DNA of 64,000 nt from Chitinophaga niastensis (GCF_003014755.1 NZ_PYAW01000002.1:744001-808000), one strand, 5' to 3'; shown: positions 43,986 to 53,809, numbered from the stretch's first letter. The notes: generated by a model from the letters alone, not told the origin. Numbers and translations are program-made.

Positions 43986-46900
43986 ATGAAAAATGACTAC
44001 AGGAAACAAAGGTCATTATACCGGCCTTTTTTCCACAAGTGCTTGCGAATTATGAAAGTAATGGCTGTATTAATCATGGTGGCCGTGCTGCAGGTGCAGG
44101 CGTCTACCGTGTTCTCGCAAAAAAAACTGAATATGGATGTGAAGAACGTTCATCTCAAAGAGGTGCTGCGGTTGATCATGGAGCAAACGGAGTATCGTTT
44201 GTTTTATAATGATAACACGCTGCCTGATAACAAAATGGTGAGCCTCCATGCAAAAAATGCATCCCTGGAAGAGGTGCTGAAAACCGCGCTCACAGGCACC
44301 GGGTTCAGGTATGAGATACGTCCGTCCGGACTGGTACTCATAGAACCAGGTGTGCAGGCACAAAACATGATTACCGTCACAGGTGTAGTGGCAGACGCTT
44401 CCGGCCTGCCTTTGCCCGGCGTAACGGTGCTGCAGAAAAATACTAACAAAGGCGCATTAACCAACGATAAAGGCGTATATACGTTAACGGTAGATGGAGA
44501 TGCGATACTCACCTTCTCCCTGATTGGTTTTACGCCACAGGATATTCCGGTTAACAACCGCACTACGCTGGATGTAACACTGCGTACAGCTACCAGCAAC
44601 CTTGACCAGGTAGTAGTAGTTGGTTACGGTACACAGAAGAAAGCCAACCTCACCGGTGCAGTAGGTACCGTGAATGTGGCACAGGCGTTTAAGTCCAGGC
44701 CCGTTACCAATGCACAGGAACTACTGGCTGGTACCGTGCCCGGATTAAATGTGAGCAAAGGCTCTGGTGCAGTAGGTTCCGGTGCGAGTATCAACATCCG
44801 CGGTACTGCTACCATTGGTGGCAGCTCCGGCGTACTCACACTGATAGACGGCATTCCCGGCAATATCAATACCCTCAACCCCAACGATATTGCCAGCGTA
44901 TCTGTATTAAAAGATGCTGCCAGCGCAGCTATATACGGATCGCGTGCAGCCAATGGCGTTATACTGATCACTACTAAAAAAGGACAGGCAGGCAGCAAAC
45001 CGGCTGTGGATGTATCTTCCAGCGTAGGCGTACAGCAGCCGCAATTCCGGCTCGACTTTGTAGGCGCCGCAGACTATATGAAATTATGGGATGCAGCATT
45101 GGTAAATGATGGCAAAGCACCGGTGTATGGTCAGCAGGGACAGGACGACCTCAAAGCAGGTAAGATCCCTGATAACAGATGGTATAAAGACATCTACAAA
45201 AAAAATACCGTCATCAATAACAACTACGTATCTGTAGCAGGACAAAAAGATGATATTACCTATCGCCTCTCCGGTTCCTACGATTACCAGGATGGTACCT
45301 TGCCTAACAACGACTATCGCCGTTATACCGTAAGGCCGGATATGACTATTAAAGTTACCCGTAACGTATCTGTATCTGCCAATATTCAGTACACAGAAAC
45401 GCAGATTACAGAGCCGCAGGGCGGTACTACAGGTTGGCAAAGCCAGGCTGCGCGCATCTCTCCCATCTCTCCCATTACATCTGCCACCGGTCAGTATGGC
45501 CTGGGTTCTTCTATGGCAGGTAATCCTATTGCAGGTGTGAACGAGGGTGGTGCCAATAAAAATAAAGTGAAGGAATTGATGGGTATTTTTGACATCACCT
45601 ATACACCCGCTAAAAACTGGAATATCAAAGGCAGCTACGCCAGGTATAGTTATGATAGCTGGAGTAGCAGCCGCCTTAATACTTACAACCTCTACGATGA
45701 TCAGGGAAATATTGCTGCTGTAAAAAATCAGGTTAATAACCTGACGAATAGCGCCAGCTCCAGTTACCGCAATACATTGCAGTTGATCACTGATTATTCC
45801 CTGAGTATGGGGTTGCATCATTTTAAAGGGTTAGCAGGTTTCTCACAGGAATTGTATAATAATAATAACTTTTTTGCTTCCAGGGATGGAATGCCATTTG
45901 ATAACGTGAATGTATTGGATATAGGCACCCTCAATAAACAAAATGGAGGCAGTGCCAGCGAAGTGGCTATTCAATCCGTTTTTGGCAGATTAAATTATGA
46001 CTACGACGGCAAATATCTGCTGGAAGCAAATGTGCGGGGAGACGGCTCATCCCGTTTTGCACCTGGTCACCGTTGGGGCATATTTCCTTCCTTTTCAGCG
46101 GGATGGAATATTCATCGCGAAAATTTTATAAAGGATCATTTTAATTGGATATCAGCATTAAAATTAAGAGCATCCTGGGGGATATTGGGTGATGCGGAAA
46201 AAGTGGGGTATTATCCCACTGCGCAGGTACTTACTTTTGTACCTAATATTTATGGTTTCAATAGCGCGATTGCACCAGGTGCTTACAGCGAAACGGCTGT
46301 GAATCCAAATCTTTCCTGGGAAGAAGCTAAACTTGGCAACATCGGACTGGATGCAGGTTTCCTGGATAATAAAGTGGGTTTCACTATTGATTATTTTATT
46401 AACAACAGAACTAAAATATTATACCAGGCACCGGTGTCGTTGGAATTTGGCCTGAATGCTCCTTACAGCAATTTGCTGAGTATGCAGAATAAAGGACTGG
46501 AAGTATTGTTGTATTATAAAGATAAACAGGGAGATTTTAACTGGGGTGTAAATGCTAATGCGAGCTATTCGAAAAATAAAATAACAAACCTGGCAGGTAC
46601 CGGCCCGTGGATCGGATCAAATAATTATACCGCAGAGGGCGCGCAATACCAGGTGCCATACGGCTTGCAAGCCATCGGTCTTTTTCAGAGTGCAGATGAA
46701 ATAGCAAAAAGCCCAAATCAGGGACCAAATATTTTCCCCGGAAATATCAAATATAAAGATCAGAATAATGATGGAAAGATAGATGGTAACGATCGCGTGG
46801 TATTGAACACCAAAGTGCCTATACGCTTTGCTTTGAACCTGAATGCAGGTTGGAAAAATTTTGATTTCTCCGCCAACATATATGGTACGGTAAATACATA

Positions 46901-47270
46901 TCGTTATATCAGCGGTTACGAAGGCTGGGCATTTTATCTTTCACAAAACGCCAGACCTATGCACCTGGATGCATGGACGCCGGAAAACCCTCATGCCAGC
47001 TACCCGCGCCTGTCTATACAATATACCTCCAACGACACAAAATATTCCAGCTACTGGTTGCGTAAAGCAGATTATCTGAAACTGCAGAATATGCAGCTGG
47101 GCTACACTTTGCCGAAGCGAGCATTGGATCGTTTAAAGATCAATTACCTGCGGGTGTATGTATCCGGACAGAACTTAGCCACCTTCAGCGGTTATGCCGG
47201 CTTTGATCCGGAAGGCGGGTATTATCCGCTGTCAAAAACATGGGCTTTTGGTGTGAACTTAAAATTCTGA
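43986..47270 (+). CDS. SusC/RagA TonB-linked outer-membrane transporter, module 3
   Basis: TonB-dependent transporter of 1094 aa from the ATG at 43986; an in-frame TTG at 43959 is unlikely. Long signal region ending near VQASTVFSQ (about residue 44), STN domain (about 47-115), regulatory-like domain (about 127-200), plug opening with LDQVVVVGYGTQKKANLTGA and a barrel ending in WAFGVNLKF. It is paired five bases downstream with a RagB/SusD gene. Linked to a GH116 enzyme, so the cargo is probably a beta-glucosidic compound; STN places it in the sigma/FecR circuit. Confidence 0.94.
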   Translation: MKNDYRKQRSLYRPFFHKCLRIMKVMAVLIMVAVLQVQASTVFSQKKLNMDVKNVHLKEVLRLIMEQTEYRLFYNDNTLPDNKMVSLHAKNASLEEVLKTALTGTGFRYEIRPSGLVLIEPGVQAQNMITVTGVVADASGLPLPGVTVLQKNTNKGALTNDKGVYTLTVDGDAILTFSLIGFTPQDIPVNNRTTLDVTLRTATSNLDQVVVVGYGTQKKANLTGAVGTVNVAQAFKSRPVTNAQELLAGTVPGLNVSKGSGAVGSGASINIRGTATIGGSSGVLTLIDGIPGNINTLNPNDIASVSVLKDAASAAIYGSRAANGVILITTKKGQAGSKPAVDVSSSVGVQQPQFRLDFVGAADYMKLWDAALVNDGKAPVYGQQGQDDLKAGKIPDNRWYKDIYKKNTVINNNYVSVAGQKDDITYRLSGSYDYQDGTLPNNDYRRYTVRPDMTIKVTRNVSVSANIQYTETQITEPQGGTTGWQSQAARISPISPITSATGQYGLGSSMAGNPIAGVNEGGANKNKVKELMGIFDITYTPAKNWNIKGSYARYSYDSWSSSRLNTYNLYDDQGNIAAVKNQVNNLTNSASSSYRNTLQLITDYSLSMGLHHFKGLAGFSQELYNNNNFFASRDGMPFDNVNVLDIGTLNKQNGGSASEVAIQSVFGRLNYDYDGKYLLEANVRGDGSSRFAPGHRWGIFPSFSAGWNIHRENFIKDHFNWISALKLRASWGILGDAEKVGYYPTAQVLTFVPNIYGFNSAIAPGAYSETAVNPNLSWEEAKLGNIGLDAGFLDNKVGFTIDYFINNRTKILYQAPVSLEFGLNAPYSNLLSMQNKGLEVLLYYKDKQGDFNWGVNANASYSKNKITNLAGTGPWIGSNNYTAEGAQYQVPYGLQAIGLFQSADEIAKSPNQGPNIFPGNIKYKDQNNDGKIDGNDRVVLNTKVPIRFALNLNAGWKNFDFSANIYGTVNTYRYISGYEGWAFYLSQNARPMHLDAWTPENPHASYPRLSIQYTSNDTKYSSYWLRKADYLKLQNMQLGYTLPKRALDRLKINYLRVYVSGQNLATFSGYAGFDPEGGYYPLSKTWAFGVNLKF

Positions 47271-47275
47271 TAATT

Positions 47276-48910
47276 ATGAAAAAGATCTGCATATATATAA
47301 TTTTTACAGCGGCAGTACTCCTGCAAGGCTGTTCCAAATACTTAGACAGAACCCCGTTAGCACAGGCTACTTCAGATAATTTCTGGAAAACAGCTGCAGA
47401 TGCGGAGAAGGGAGTAAATGCATTGTATCCTACATTGCCCGATAGCCGTGATTTCTGGCGCGATTGCAGCAGTGATAATTCCGTGATGACCAACGCCTGG
47501 GGCGAAGGCGGTATGGGCTATATCTGCCAGGGTAGCCAGTCTGCCGCTGACGGATATATTAAGGAAGAATGGCGTTACGACTTCATCAACCGCTCTCTGA
47601 ATTGTATTGATAAGCTAAATGGTATGAACATTGATGCCGTGAAGAAAAAACAATACATGGGAGAAGCCCGCTTTATACTGGCCATGCGCTATTTCCGTAT
47701 GGTGAAGATCTACGGAGATATTCCGCTGATCAAAGAGAAGCCTGTCAGCATTGAAGCATCGGCAGTAGCTAAAAGCCCTAAACAGGATGTGCTGGATTAT
47801 GTGATAAAGAATGTAGATACCGCTATTACGTTGTTACCGGATGCTTATTCCGGCGCTAATACCGGTCGTATCAACAAGGCCGCAGCTATGATGTTACGGG
47901 CAGATGTATACCTGTACATGGCCAGCTATAAAAAATTCCATGAAGGTAAAGATGATGCCAACCTCTGGAAAGAAGCGGCGAAATCAGCGCAGGAAGTAGT
48001 ATCTACCGGGTCGTATAGTTTGGAAAGTGATTATGCTTATCTCTTTAAACATGAATCCAACAACAATAATAAAGAAGTAATACTGGCCTTTCAGTATATT
48101 CAGAATGAAACAACGAATATGTTACCAGTGCTGGCATTACCAACGGGTTGTTCTATTACAGGAGAAGGTTGGGCTAGTTTTTGCCCTACCCGCGATCTGG
48201 TAGACTCCTATGAGTGCACAGATGGAAAAAACATACAGTCGTCACCGTTATATAGCAAAGCCAATCCCTGGGATAACCGCGACGGTCGTTTAAAGAAAAC
48301 GTTCCTGCTGCCGGGCGTACCTTGTCTGCGTCCTGATGGCTCCTACAAGCCTTACGAGCCGCATCCTGCCTACAATATGCCCGAAAAAATGAATAACGAA
48401 GGTGGTGGCTTAACCGGTTTCATGTATCTCAAATTTGCAGAGCCTGATAATCCTAATCCGGAGAATGCTTATATGAATTTTCCGTTATACCGGTATGCAG
48501 AAACACTGCTTATATTAGCAGAAGCGCTGAATGAATATGATCCGGGTAATGCACAGATTGTAACGGCTATGAACCTGGTAAGGGCCCGTGCGGGCTTACC
48601 GGGTGTAGATGCATTGCTGGGTAACCAGGCAGCCATGCAGGATAAGATCCGGGAAGAGCGCCGCCACGAATTTGTAGCAGAGCATAAAAGATATTTTGAT
48701 ATTTTACGTTGGAAGACTGCCGAAATAGTGCTGAATAAACCGGCATACGGTATTAATCAGAATGAAAAAGCAGCGATAGGAGACTGGACACAACCGGCTT
48801 TTAAAGCACAGGACAGAACGTTTAATCCGCTGAAACATTATACCTGGCCTATTCCACAGGAGGCCCTTGATAAAAATAAAAATCTAACACAAACCAGTTC
48901 GTGGAAATAA
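47276..48910 (+). CDS. RagB/SusD family glycan-binding lipoprotein, module 3
   Basis: Lipoprotein partner of the preceding SusC. The ATG at 47276, five bases after the susC stop, begins a clear signal peptide with lipobox LLQGC (Cys19); an in-frame start at 47240 would lie inside susC. SKYLDRTPLAQATSDNFWKT is a standard SusD opening and IREERRHEFVAEHKRYFDIL the diagnostic C-terminal block. Length 544 aa. GH116 follows after 12 bases in the same transcript. Confidence 0.93.
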   Translation: MKKICIYIIFTAAVLLQGCSKYLDRTPLAQATSDNFWKTAADAEKGVNALYPTLPDSRDFWRDCSSDNSVMTNAWGEGGMGYICQGSQSAADGYIKEEWRYDFINRSLNCIDKLNGMNIDAVKKKQYMGEARFILAMRYFRMVKIYGDIPLIKEKPVSIEASAVAKSPKQDVLDYVIKNVDTAITLLPDAYSGANTGRINKAAAMMLRADVYLYMASYKKFHEGKDDANLWKEAAKSAQEVVSTGSYSLESDYAYLFKHESNNNNKEVILAFQYIQNETTNMLPVLALPTGCSITGEGWASFCPTRDLVDSYECTDGKNIQSSPLYSKANPWDNRDGRLKKTFLLPGVPCLRPDGSYKPYEPHPAYNMPEKMNNEGGGLTGFMYLKFAEPDNPNPENAYMNFPLYRYAETLLILAEALNEYDPGNAQIVTAMNLVRARAGLPGVDALLGNQAAMQDKIREERRHEFVAEHKRYFDILRWKTAEIVLNKPAYGINQNEKAAIGDWTQPAFKAQDRTFNPLKHYTWPIPQEALDKNKNLTQTSSWK

Positions 48911-48922
48911 AAATAGAACGTT

Positions 48923-51583
48923 ATGGCAATTGAACGGAGGAAGTTTTTAAGGAATGTAGGCTTAACCATGGCAGGTGCATTTTCTGTGCGCCTGCCCGTG
49001 GTAGGGCGCGCAATAGCTGATAACAACAGCTGGCTGATGACCACAAAACAACCGGATGCTGCCTGGATGGCGTCTTTGTATGAACGCGGTAAAGTAACTA
49101 CGTACCTTAAAAGCAAAAACGAGTTACAATACATCGGCATGCCTGTTGGTGGCATTCAGTGCGGTACCGTGTACCTGGGGGGCGACGGCCGCTTGTGGTT
49201 ATGGGATATCTTCAATAAAAACCAGGAAGGCATTGAGCCCAAAGAGGTAACCTGGAATGCAGATGTGTTGGGTGGCGGAAAAAAAGTACGTTCCCGCGAT
49301 GGTGCCTGTTACATTGCACCATCTAAAAATATACGCCCGTTAGATCAGGGATTTGCGTTACAGTTGACCTACGGCGATAAAACCATCATCCGCAAATTTG
49401 ATGAAGCCAGTTGGCCGGAAATCAGCTTTGAAGCTACGTATCCGATGGCCACCGTTCATTACATAGATCCTGCGCTTCCGGTAGAAATAACGATGGAAGC
49501 GTTTTCTCCTTTTATTCCACTGAATGAAGATGACTCTGGTTTGCCTGTAACCATCCTGTCTTACAAAATAAAAAATACGGGCACTGTACCGGTTACCGCT
49601 GCCATTATGGGCTGGCTGGAAAATAAGGTCGCTATCGAAAGTGCTACCGATGCATTGCATGAGCGGGTGAATACGGCGGTAAATGAAAAAGGCTGGCAAG
49701 GCGTAAGTGCCACGGTACGTGTTAAAACCGGCGATAGCAGCGACTTTGAAAAGAAAGCAGATTATGGTAATCTTTGTCTCGCTGCCTTCAGCAATAAAGC
49801 TACCGTTGGTACCATAATGGCTGAAGGTGAGCTCACCGCAGCTCATTTTAAATTGCCGGTGTCAAAACAAACCGTAAGGGGTATAAAAGAAAAATTAACG
49901 GCTACCGTTACCACGCGCAATAACATACTACCGGGAAAGACTATACGAACAGACTTTGCCATCAGCTGGTACTTTCCTAACCTGCATTTTAAAGATATAC
50001 AGGGTGAAGGGCGCTACTATGCCAATAAATTTGCAGATGCTGCTGCCGTGATCAGCTATGTACAACAAAATTATGTCCGGTTAAGCCATGAGAGCCGTTT
50101 GTGGAAAGATACCTGGTATGATGCCTCGCTGCCATGGTGGTTCATGGAGCGTACTTTTCTTAATATCTCCACGCTGGCTACCACCACTACGCATCGTTTC
50201 CGCTCCGGCCGTTTTTATGCCTGGGAAGGTGTAGGCGCCTGCGAAGGTACCTGCACACACGTATGGCAATATGCACAGGCGGTAGGCCGCATCTTTCCTG
50301 CATTGGAAAGAGATACCCGGCAACGGGTAGACCTGGGTATTGCACTCCTGCCGGATGGTGGTATTTTATTCAGGGGAGAAGCAGAAAAACGCCCCGCTAT
50401 CGACGGACAAGCAGGCACCGTGCTGCGCATTTACCGGGAGCACCAGATGAGCCGGGATGCTGCTTTCCTGCAGCAGAACTGGCCTAATATTAAAAAGGCT
50501 ACGCAGTTCATTATTAACCAGGATCGCAACGGCGACGGCATGGAAGACACACCGATGGAAAACACATTGGATGCGGTATGGGATGGTGAAATAGCATGGA
50601 TAGTAGGATTGTGTATTGCAGCAGTGCAGGCAGGCGCACTGATGGCTATGGAAGTAAACGATACTGCTTTTGCCAATGTCTGCAAAACATATGTGGATAA
50701 GGGGCGGAAGAATATGGAATCACAATTGTTTAACGGCGAATACTTCATTCATCAACCGGATAAAGTGAAAGGAAGATCTGTGATCGGCTCTTATAATACT
50801 TGCCATATTGACCAGGTATATGGCCAGAGCTGGGCGTTTCAGGTGGGTATGGACCGTATCATTGACAAAGAAAAAACAGTATCCGCACTGCGTGCTTTAT
50901 GGAAATATAACTACATGAAGGATGTAGGCCCTTATGTTGCAACGCATCCCGGAGGAAGGCCGTATGCACTCCCCGGAGAAGCAGGGATGATCATGAATAC
51001 CAATCCGCGTAAGGAAGAATTTCCTTTTGGTGTAAAAGATGCATGGCAGCTGGGTTATTTCAATGAATGCATGACCGGCTTTGAACACCAGGTAGCCGCG
51101 CATATGATGGCAGAAGGCATGACAGATGAAGCACTCACGCTCACCCGTGCAGTACATGACCGTTATCATGCATTTAAGCGCAATCCTTTTAATGAAATAG
51201 AGTGCAGCGATCACTATGCCCGTGCTATGGCCAGTTACGGCACATTTGTAACGGCATGTGGTTTTGAATACCATGGACCCAAAGGCTACATTGGTTTTGC
51301 TCCTGCTATGAATAAAGAAAATTTTAAAGCTCCTTTTGTAACTGCAGAAGGGTGGGGCACTTATACGCAACAGGGTGGCAGTCATACGTTGCAGCTGAAG
51401 TACGGCGCGTTGTCTTTACAAACATTGCGCTTTCAAAAGACAGGTGCAAAACAGGTGACAGTAATTATTGATCATAAAAAAATGCCGGCTTCTTTTAAAG
51501 AAGAAAATGGTTTTGTTACTATTCAGCTGGATACTGCTACCCGCATTGTCGCTGGTAATTCTCTTCACATCACAATTGTATAA
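48923..51583 (+). CDS. GH116 family beta-glycosidase, Tat-like leader
   Basis: Glycoside hydrolase of family GH116 (non-lysosomal glucosylceramidase/beta-glucosidase type). The leader ERRKFLRNVGLTMAGAF is Tat-like, so export as a folded protein is expected. The N-terminal beta-sandwich starts with IGMPVGGIQCGTVYLGGDGR (about residues 71-90). The catalytic (alpha/alpha)6 barrel starts near residue 390 with GACEGTCTHVWQYAQ (about 434-448) and ENTLDAVWDGEIAW near 548, where the family's catalytic acids lie. Length 886 aa is normal. It follows SusD by 12 bases and precedes the RbsD-like gene by 3. Members cleave beta-glucosides, xylosides or glucosylceramide. Confidence 0.9.
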   Translation: MAIERRKFLRNVGLTMAGAFSVRLPVVGRAIADNNSWLMTTKQPDAAWMASLYERGKVTTYLKSKNELQYIGMPVGGIQCGTVYLGGDGRLWLWDIFNKNQEGIEPKEVTWNADVLGGGKKVRSRDGACYIAPSKNIRPLDQGFALQLTYGDKTIIRKFDEASWPEISFEATYPMATVHYIDPALPVEITMEAFSPFIPLNEDDSGLPVTILSYKIKNTGTVPVTAAIMGWLENKVAIESATDALHERVNTAVNEKGWQGVSATVRVKTGDSSDFEKKADYGNLCLAAFSNKATVGTIMAEGELTAAHFKLPVSKQTVRGIKEKLTATVTTRNNILPGKTIRTDFAISWYFPNLHFKDIQGEGRYYANKFADAAAVISYVQQNYVRLSHESRLWKDTWYDASLPWWFMERTFLNISTLATTTTHRFRSGRFYAWEGVGACEGTCTHVWQYAQAVGRIFPALERDTRQRVDLGIALLPDGGILFRGEAEKRPAIDGQAGTVLRIYREHQMSRDAAFLQQNWPNIKKATQFIINQDRNGDGMEDTPMENTLDAVWDGEIAWIVGLCIAAVQAGALMAMEVNDTAFANVCKTYVDKGRKNMESQLFNGEYFIHQPDKVKGRSVIGSYNTCHIDQVYGQSWAFQVGMDRIIDKEKTVSALRALWKYNYMKDVGPYVATHPGGRPYALPGEAGMIMNTNPRKEEFPFGVKDAWQLGYFNECMTGFEHQVAAHMMAEGMTDEALTLTRAVHDRYHAFKRNPFNEIECSDHYARAMASYGTFVTACGFEYHGPKGYIGFAPAMNKENFKAPFVTAEGWGTYTQQGGSHTLQLKYGALSLQTLRFQKTGAKQVTVIIDHKKMPASFKEENGFVTIQLDTATRIVAGNSLHITIV

Positions 51584-51586
51584 CAG

Positions 51587-52132
51587 ATGAAAAAATATTT
51601 TCACATAGCCGTTGCCGTTATAGGTCTGTTTTCCTGCAGACAGGAAAGCAAGCCTATGGCTGCAATGAGTACTACTGCCTGGCAGTCGCAACTGGACAGC
51701 CTGTTGCCCCTGCTGGGGCATCGTAACTGGATTATTGTGGCCGATAAAGCCTTTCCGCTGCAATCAGCTACGGGCATGGTCTACATTAATACAAACGCTT
51801 CCCTGCCGGAAGTAGTGGACTACACCATTAAAAAACTGGGCGCCGGCACACATGTGAGCCCGATCCTGTATACAGATAAGGAGTTGGCCTACATTCCCGG
51901 TGCGGAGCATTATCGCGACACGCTGCAAAGTATTTTTAAAGGATACAACGTGCAATCATTGCTGCATGATTCTGTATTTGCCAAAATGGATAAAACGGCG
52001 AGCCTTTTTAAAGTGGTGGTATTGAAAACAAATACTACCATTGCTTATTCTTCTGTATTTATCAATCTTGATTGTAAATACTGGAGTGCTGCAAAAGAAC
52101 AACAGTTGCGGGCAGCCATGAAGGGGAATTAG
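51587..52132 (+). CDS. RbsD/FucU-like lipoprotein (putative sugar mutarotase)
   Basis: Lipoprotein (lipobox LFSC, Cys17) with a domain resembling the RbsD/FucU sugar pyranase and mutarotase fold: LLPLLGHRNWIIVADKAFP matches the family's LGHxDxIxxxDAxxP block, including the catalytic-type histidine, and the C-terminal IAYSSVFINLDCKYW matches its PYANIIL strand. The link is by eye and only moderately strong. It starts three bases after GH116, so tight coupling suggests it handles the sugar GH116 releases, perhaps speeding anomer conversion at the membrane. An exported, lipid-anchored form is unusual, since known RbsD and FucU act in the cytosol. Length 181 aa. Confidence 0.65.
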   Translation: MKKYFHIAVAVIGLFSCRQESKPMAAMSTTAWQSQLDSLLPLLGHRNWIIVADKAFPLQSATGMVYINTNASLPEVVDYTIKKLGAGTHVSPILYTDKELAYIPGAEHYRDTLQSIFKGYNVQSLLHDSVFAKMDKTASLFKVVVLKTNTTIAYSSVFINLDCKYWSAAKEQQLRAAMKGN

Positions 52133-52167
52133 AAAATACTGTATCTTCCGCTCCATAAATAATAAAA

Positions 52168-52725
52168 ATGGAGCAGTTAAAATTATTCATGTTGCTGCTG
52201 GGATGTAAGCCAGATGGGCGTCATACGGAGCAACATGATGTATTCTTTGGCATTGGATACAAGCTTAGTGATCTTATCCCTGATATAAAAGTTTTCTGGC
52301 CGGAAGCCCAGGGTAAATTACATATTGATGGCTGGCGGGAAGTAAATTTTGTAGAAAATTATCACATTACAGTTGTAGAGAAAACTGCTGTGCTGACTAA
52401 CCCGGAACAATTATATTTTCTCAACCTGGGTGGTTACAAACCGAATGAGATGGAAGAGTTTCATTACAAAATACTCAGCGTGAATAAGGATATCGGTGAG
52501 GCCATCCGGGCATCAAAAGAAACGACCTTTTTTAAGCACACCACTTTTGATGATGCTACTTCTCATGTAGATGATAAATATGGTGTGGATGTAGATGATA
52601 TCTATCCTATAAAAGATATTTTACCAGCGTATCTGAAAGAGAAATATCAGCTGCAGATTATGCCGGCAGCTGAAACAACAACAGACACGCTTCATCTCGG
52701 TTATTTTCAGTTAAGTAAAATATAA
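52168..52725 (+). CDS. DUF1543 domain protein
   Basis: Cytosolic protein of the DUF1543 family, recognisable from LFMLLLGCKPDGRHTEQHD at the N-terminus and from a repeated plan (two related halves, FFGIGYKL and YFLNLGGYKP). Function unknown in the literature I recall. Length 185 aa. It follows the RbsD-like gene by 35 bases on the same strand, but has no obvious role in glycan use; it may only share the transcript. It is closed by a strong bidirectional terminator. Confidence 0.85.
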   Translation: MEQLKLFMLLLGCKPDGRHTEQHDVFFGIGYKLSDLIPDIKVFWPEAQGKLHIDGWREVNFVENYHITVVEKTAVLTNPEQLYFLNLGGYKPNEMEEFHYKILSVNKDIGEAIRASKETTFFKHTTFDDATSHVDDKYGVDVDDIYPIKDILPAYLKEKYQLQIMPAAETTTDTLHLGYFQLSKI

Positions 52726-52727
52726 AC

Positions 52728-52763
52728 ACAGCAAGGGCGCTGGCTTACCAGAGCCCTTGCTGT
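52728..52763. terminator. Bidirectional terminator
   Basis: Perfect 11-base stem (52728-52738 with 52753-52763) and 14-base loop between the stop codons of the convergent DUF1543 and acidic-protein genes. Confidence 0.8.
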
Positions 52764-52772
52764 ATTACAGTT

Positions 52773-52982
52773 TCAGGGAATGTCTTCGCCTTCCTCTTCC
52801 TCTTCGGCTTCTTCTTCATCGCTGTCTTCCAGTTCTACATCTTCTTCCTCTTCATCCTCTTCTTCCAGGTCATCAGACACCTGGTCTACTCCCTCATTGT
52901 CGCTTTCGTCTTCTGTTTGAGGAACATAGCCGGTTCCGCGTTTAGGATCAACGGCGAGTGCTGCCAGAGCTTGCATTTCCAT
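52773..52982 (-). CDS. Hyperacidic 69-residue protein
   Basis: Small protein with a short ordinary N-terminus (ALAALAVDPKRGTGYVPQ) and a tail in which 31 of the last 46 residues are Asp or Glu. Predicted charge is extremely negative. No domain is recognised. The tail looks disordered and could bind basic proteins, metal ions or mimic DNA, but this is open. The gene is supported by a stop placed just before a shared terminator and by a non-repetitive N-terminus; the purine-rich low complexity could also give a false ORF. Start Met1 or Met3. The 251-base stretch to the next gene holds no clear signal. Confidence 0.6.
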   Translation of the reverse strand: MEMQALAALAVDPKRGTGYVPQTEDESDNEGVDQVSDDLEEEDEEEEDVELEDSDEEEAEEEEEGEDIP

Positions 52983-53233
52983 AAATTAAAATTTAGGGTT
53001 TAAGATGATGTGTCAAATTAAGGAAAACAACAACTGCGCCATCACGGTAATTGTTAATTAACAATGAGATAAGAAAGGAGGTACTGCGATATAAGTACAC
53101 AAACAGGGGAGGCACGGTGCTTTTTCTTAGTACTATTTTCTCCCTTTCATTTGCTATTTTCTCATAAGACCCTATTCACCACGACTTTCTTGCTAGTTGG
53201 TGAAAAAATAATTTAATTTGGTAATAGCACTTT

Positions 53234-53809
53234 ATGAATGTAATTCCAGCGACAATGGAGCAACTAACAGACGATGAGCTGGTGCATTTACTTATACAGG
53301 ACAATGAACCTGCCTTTCGGCAATTGTACACGCGATATTGGAAAAAGTTACTGATCAAAGCCTACACACAACTGCAATCACATGCAGACGCGGAGGAATT
53401 GGTACAGGATGTTTTTGTCAGTATCTGGCACCGTCGCCATACTATTCAACTGAAATATAGTTTCCACACTTACATCTCTGCTATTACCCGCTATAAAATA
53501 TATGAACGTATTGCAGCGAATAATAAAGCGCCTCACATAGAAACAGCAGAACATTGTATGGTGGTGGATAACACCACCCAGCAATGGCTGGATTTTTCCG
53601 CTTTAAAAAGCCATATAGAAGATGCTGTTGGTACCCTGCCTGAAAAATGTCAGCTTGTTTTTCGCCTGAGCCGGGAACAGGGATTGACAGAAAAACAGAT
53701 CGCACAAACGTTGGGCATCTCCCATAAAACAGTAGAATCGCATATGCGTAAAGCATTGCGTGTGCTACGGGGGGCGGTAGGTCATTTCCGTATCTTCTCC
53801 TTTCTCTGA
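53234..53809 (+). CDS. ECF sigma-70 factor, module 4
   Basis: FecI-like ECF sigma factor, 191 aa, start at Met1 or Met8. Region 2: HADAEELVQDVFVSIWHRRH (about residues 51-70). Region 4: LTEKQIAQTLGISHKTVESH (155-174). FecR follows after 71 bases. The sequence looks intact, so the regulatory half of module 4 is complete although its SusD gene is broken. Confidence 0.9.
   Translation: MNVIPATMEQLTDDELVHLLIQDNEPAFRQLYTRYWKKLLIKAYTQLQSHADAEELVQDVFVSIWHRRHTIQLKYSFHTYISAITRYKIYERIAANNKAPHIETAEHCMVVDNTTQQWLDFSALKSHIEDAVGTLPEKCQLVFRLSREQGLTEKQIAQTLGISHKTVESHMRKALRVLRGAVGHFRIFSFL

Noticed and set aside
45084-45821. 245-codon open frame on the minus strand opposite susC of module 3
   Set aside because: Lies wholly inside a clear SusC gene, has no start context or domain, and its composition is that of a complement shadow.
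52757-52945. Leucine-rich 62-codon plus-strand frame
   Set aside because: It is the complement of the acidic protein's Glu/Asp codons; the repetitive Leu/Pro composition is an artefact.
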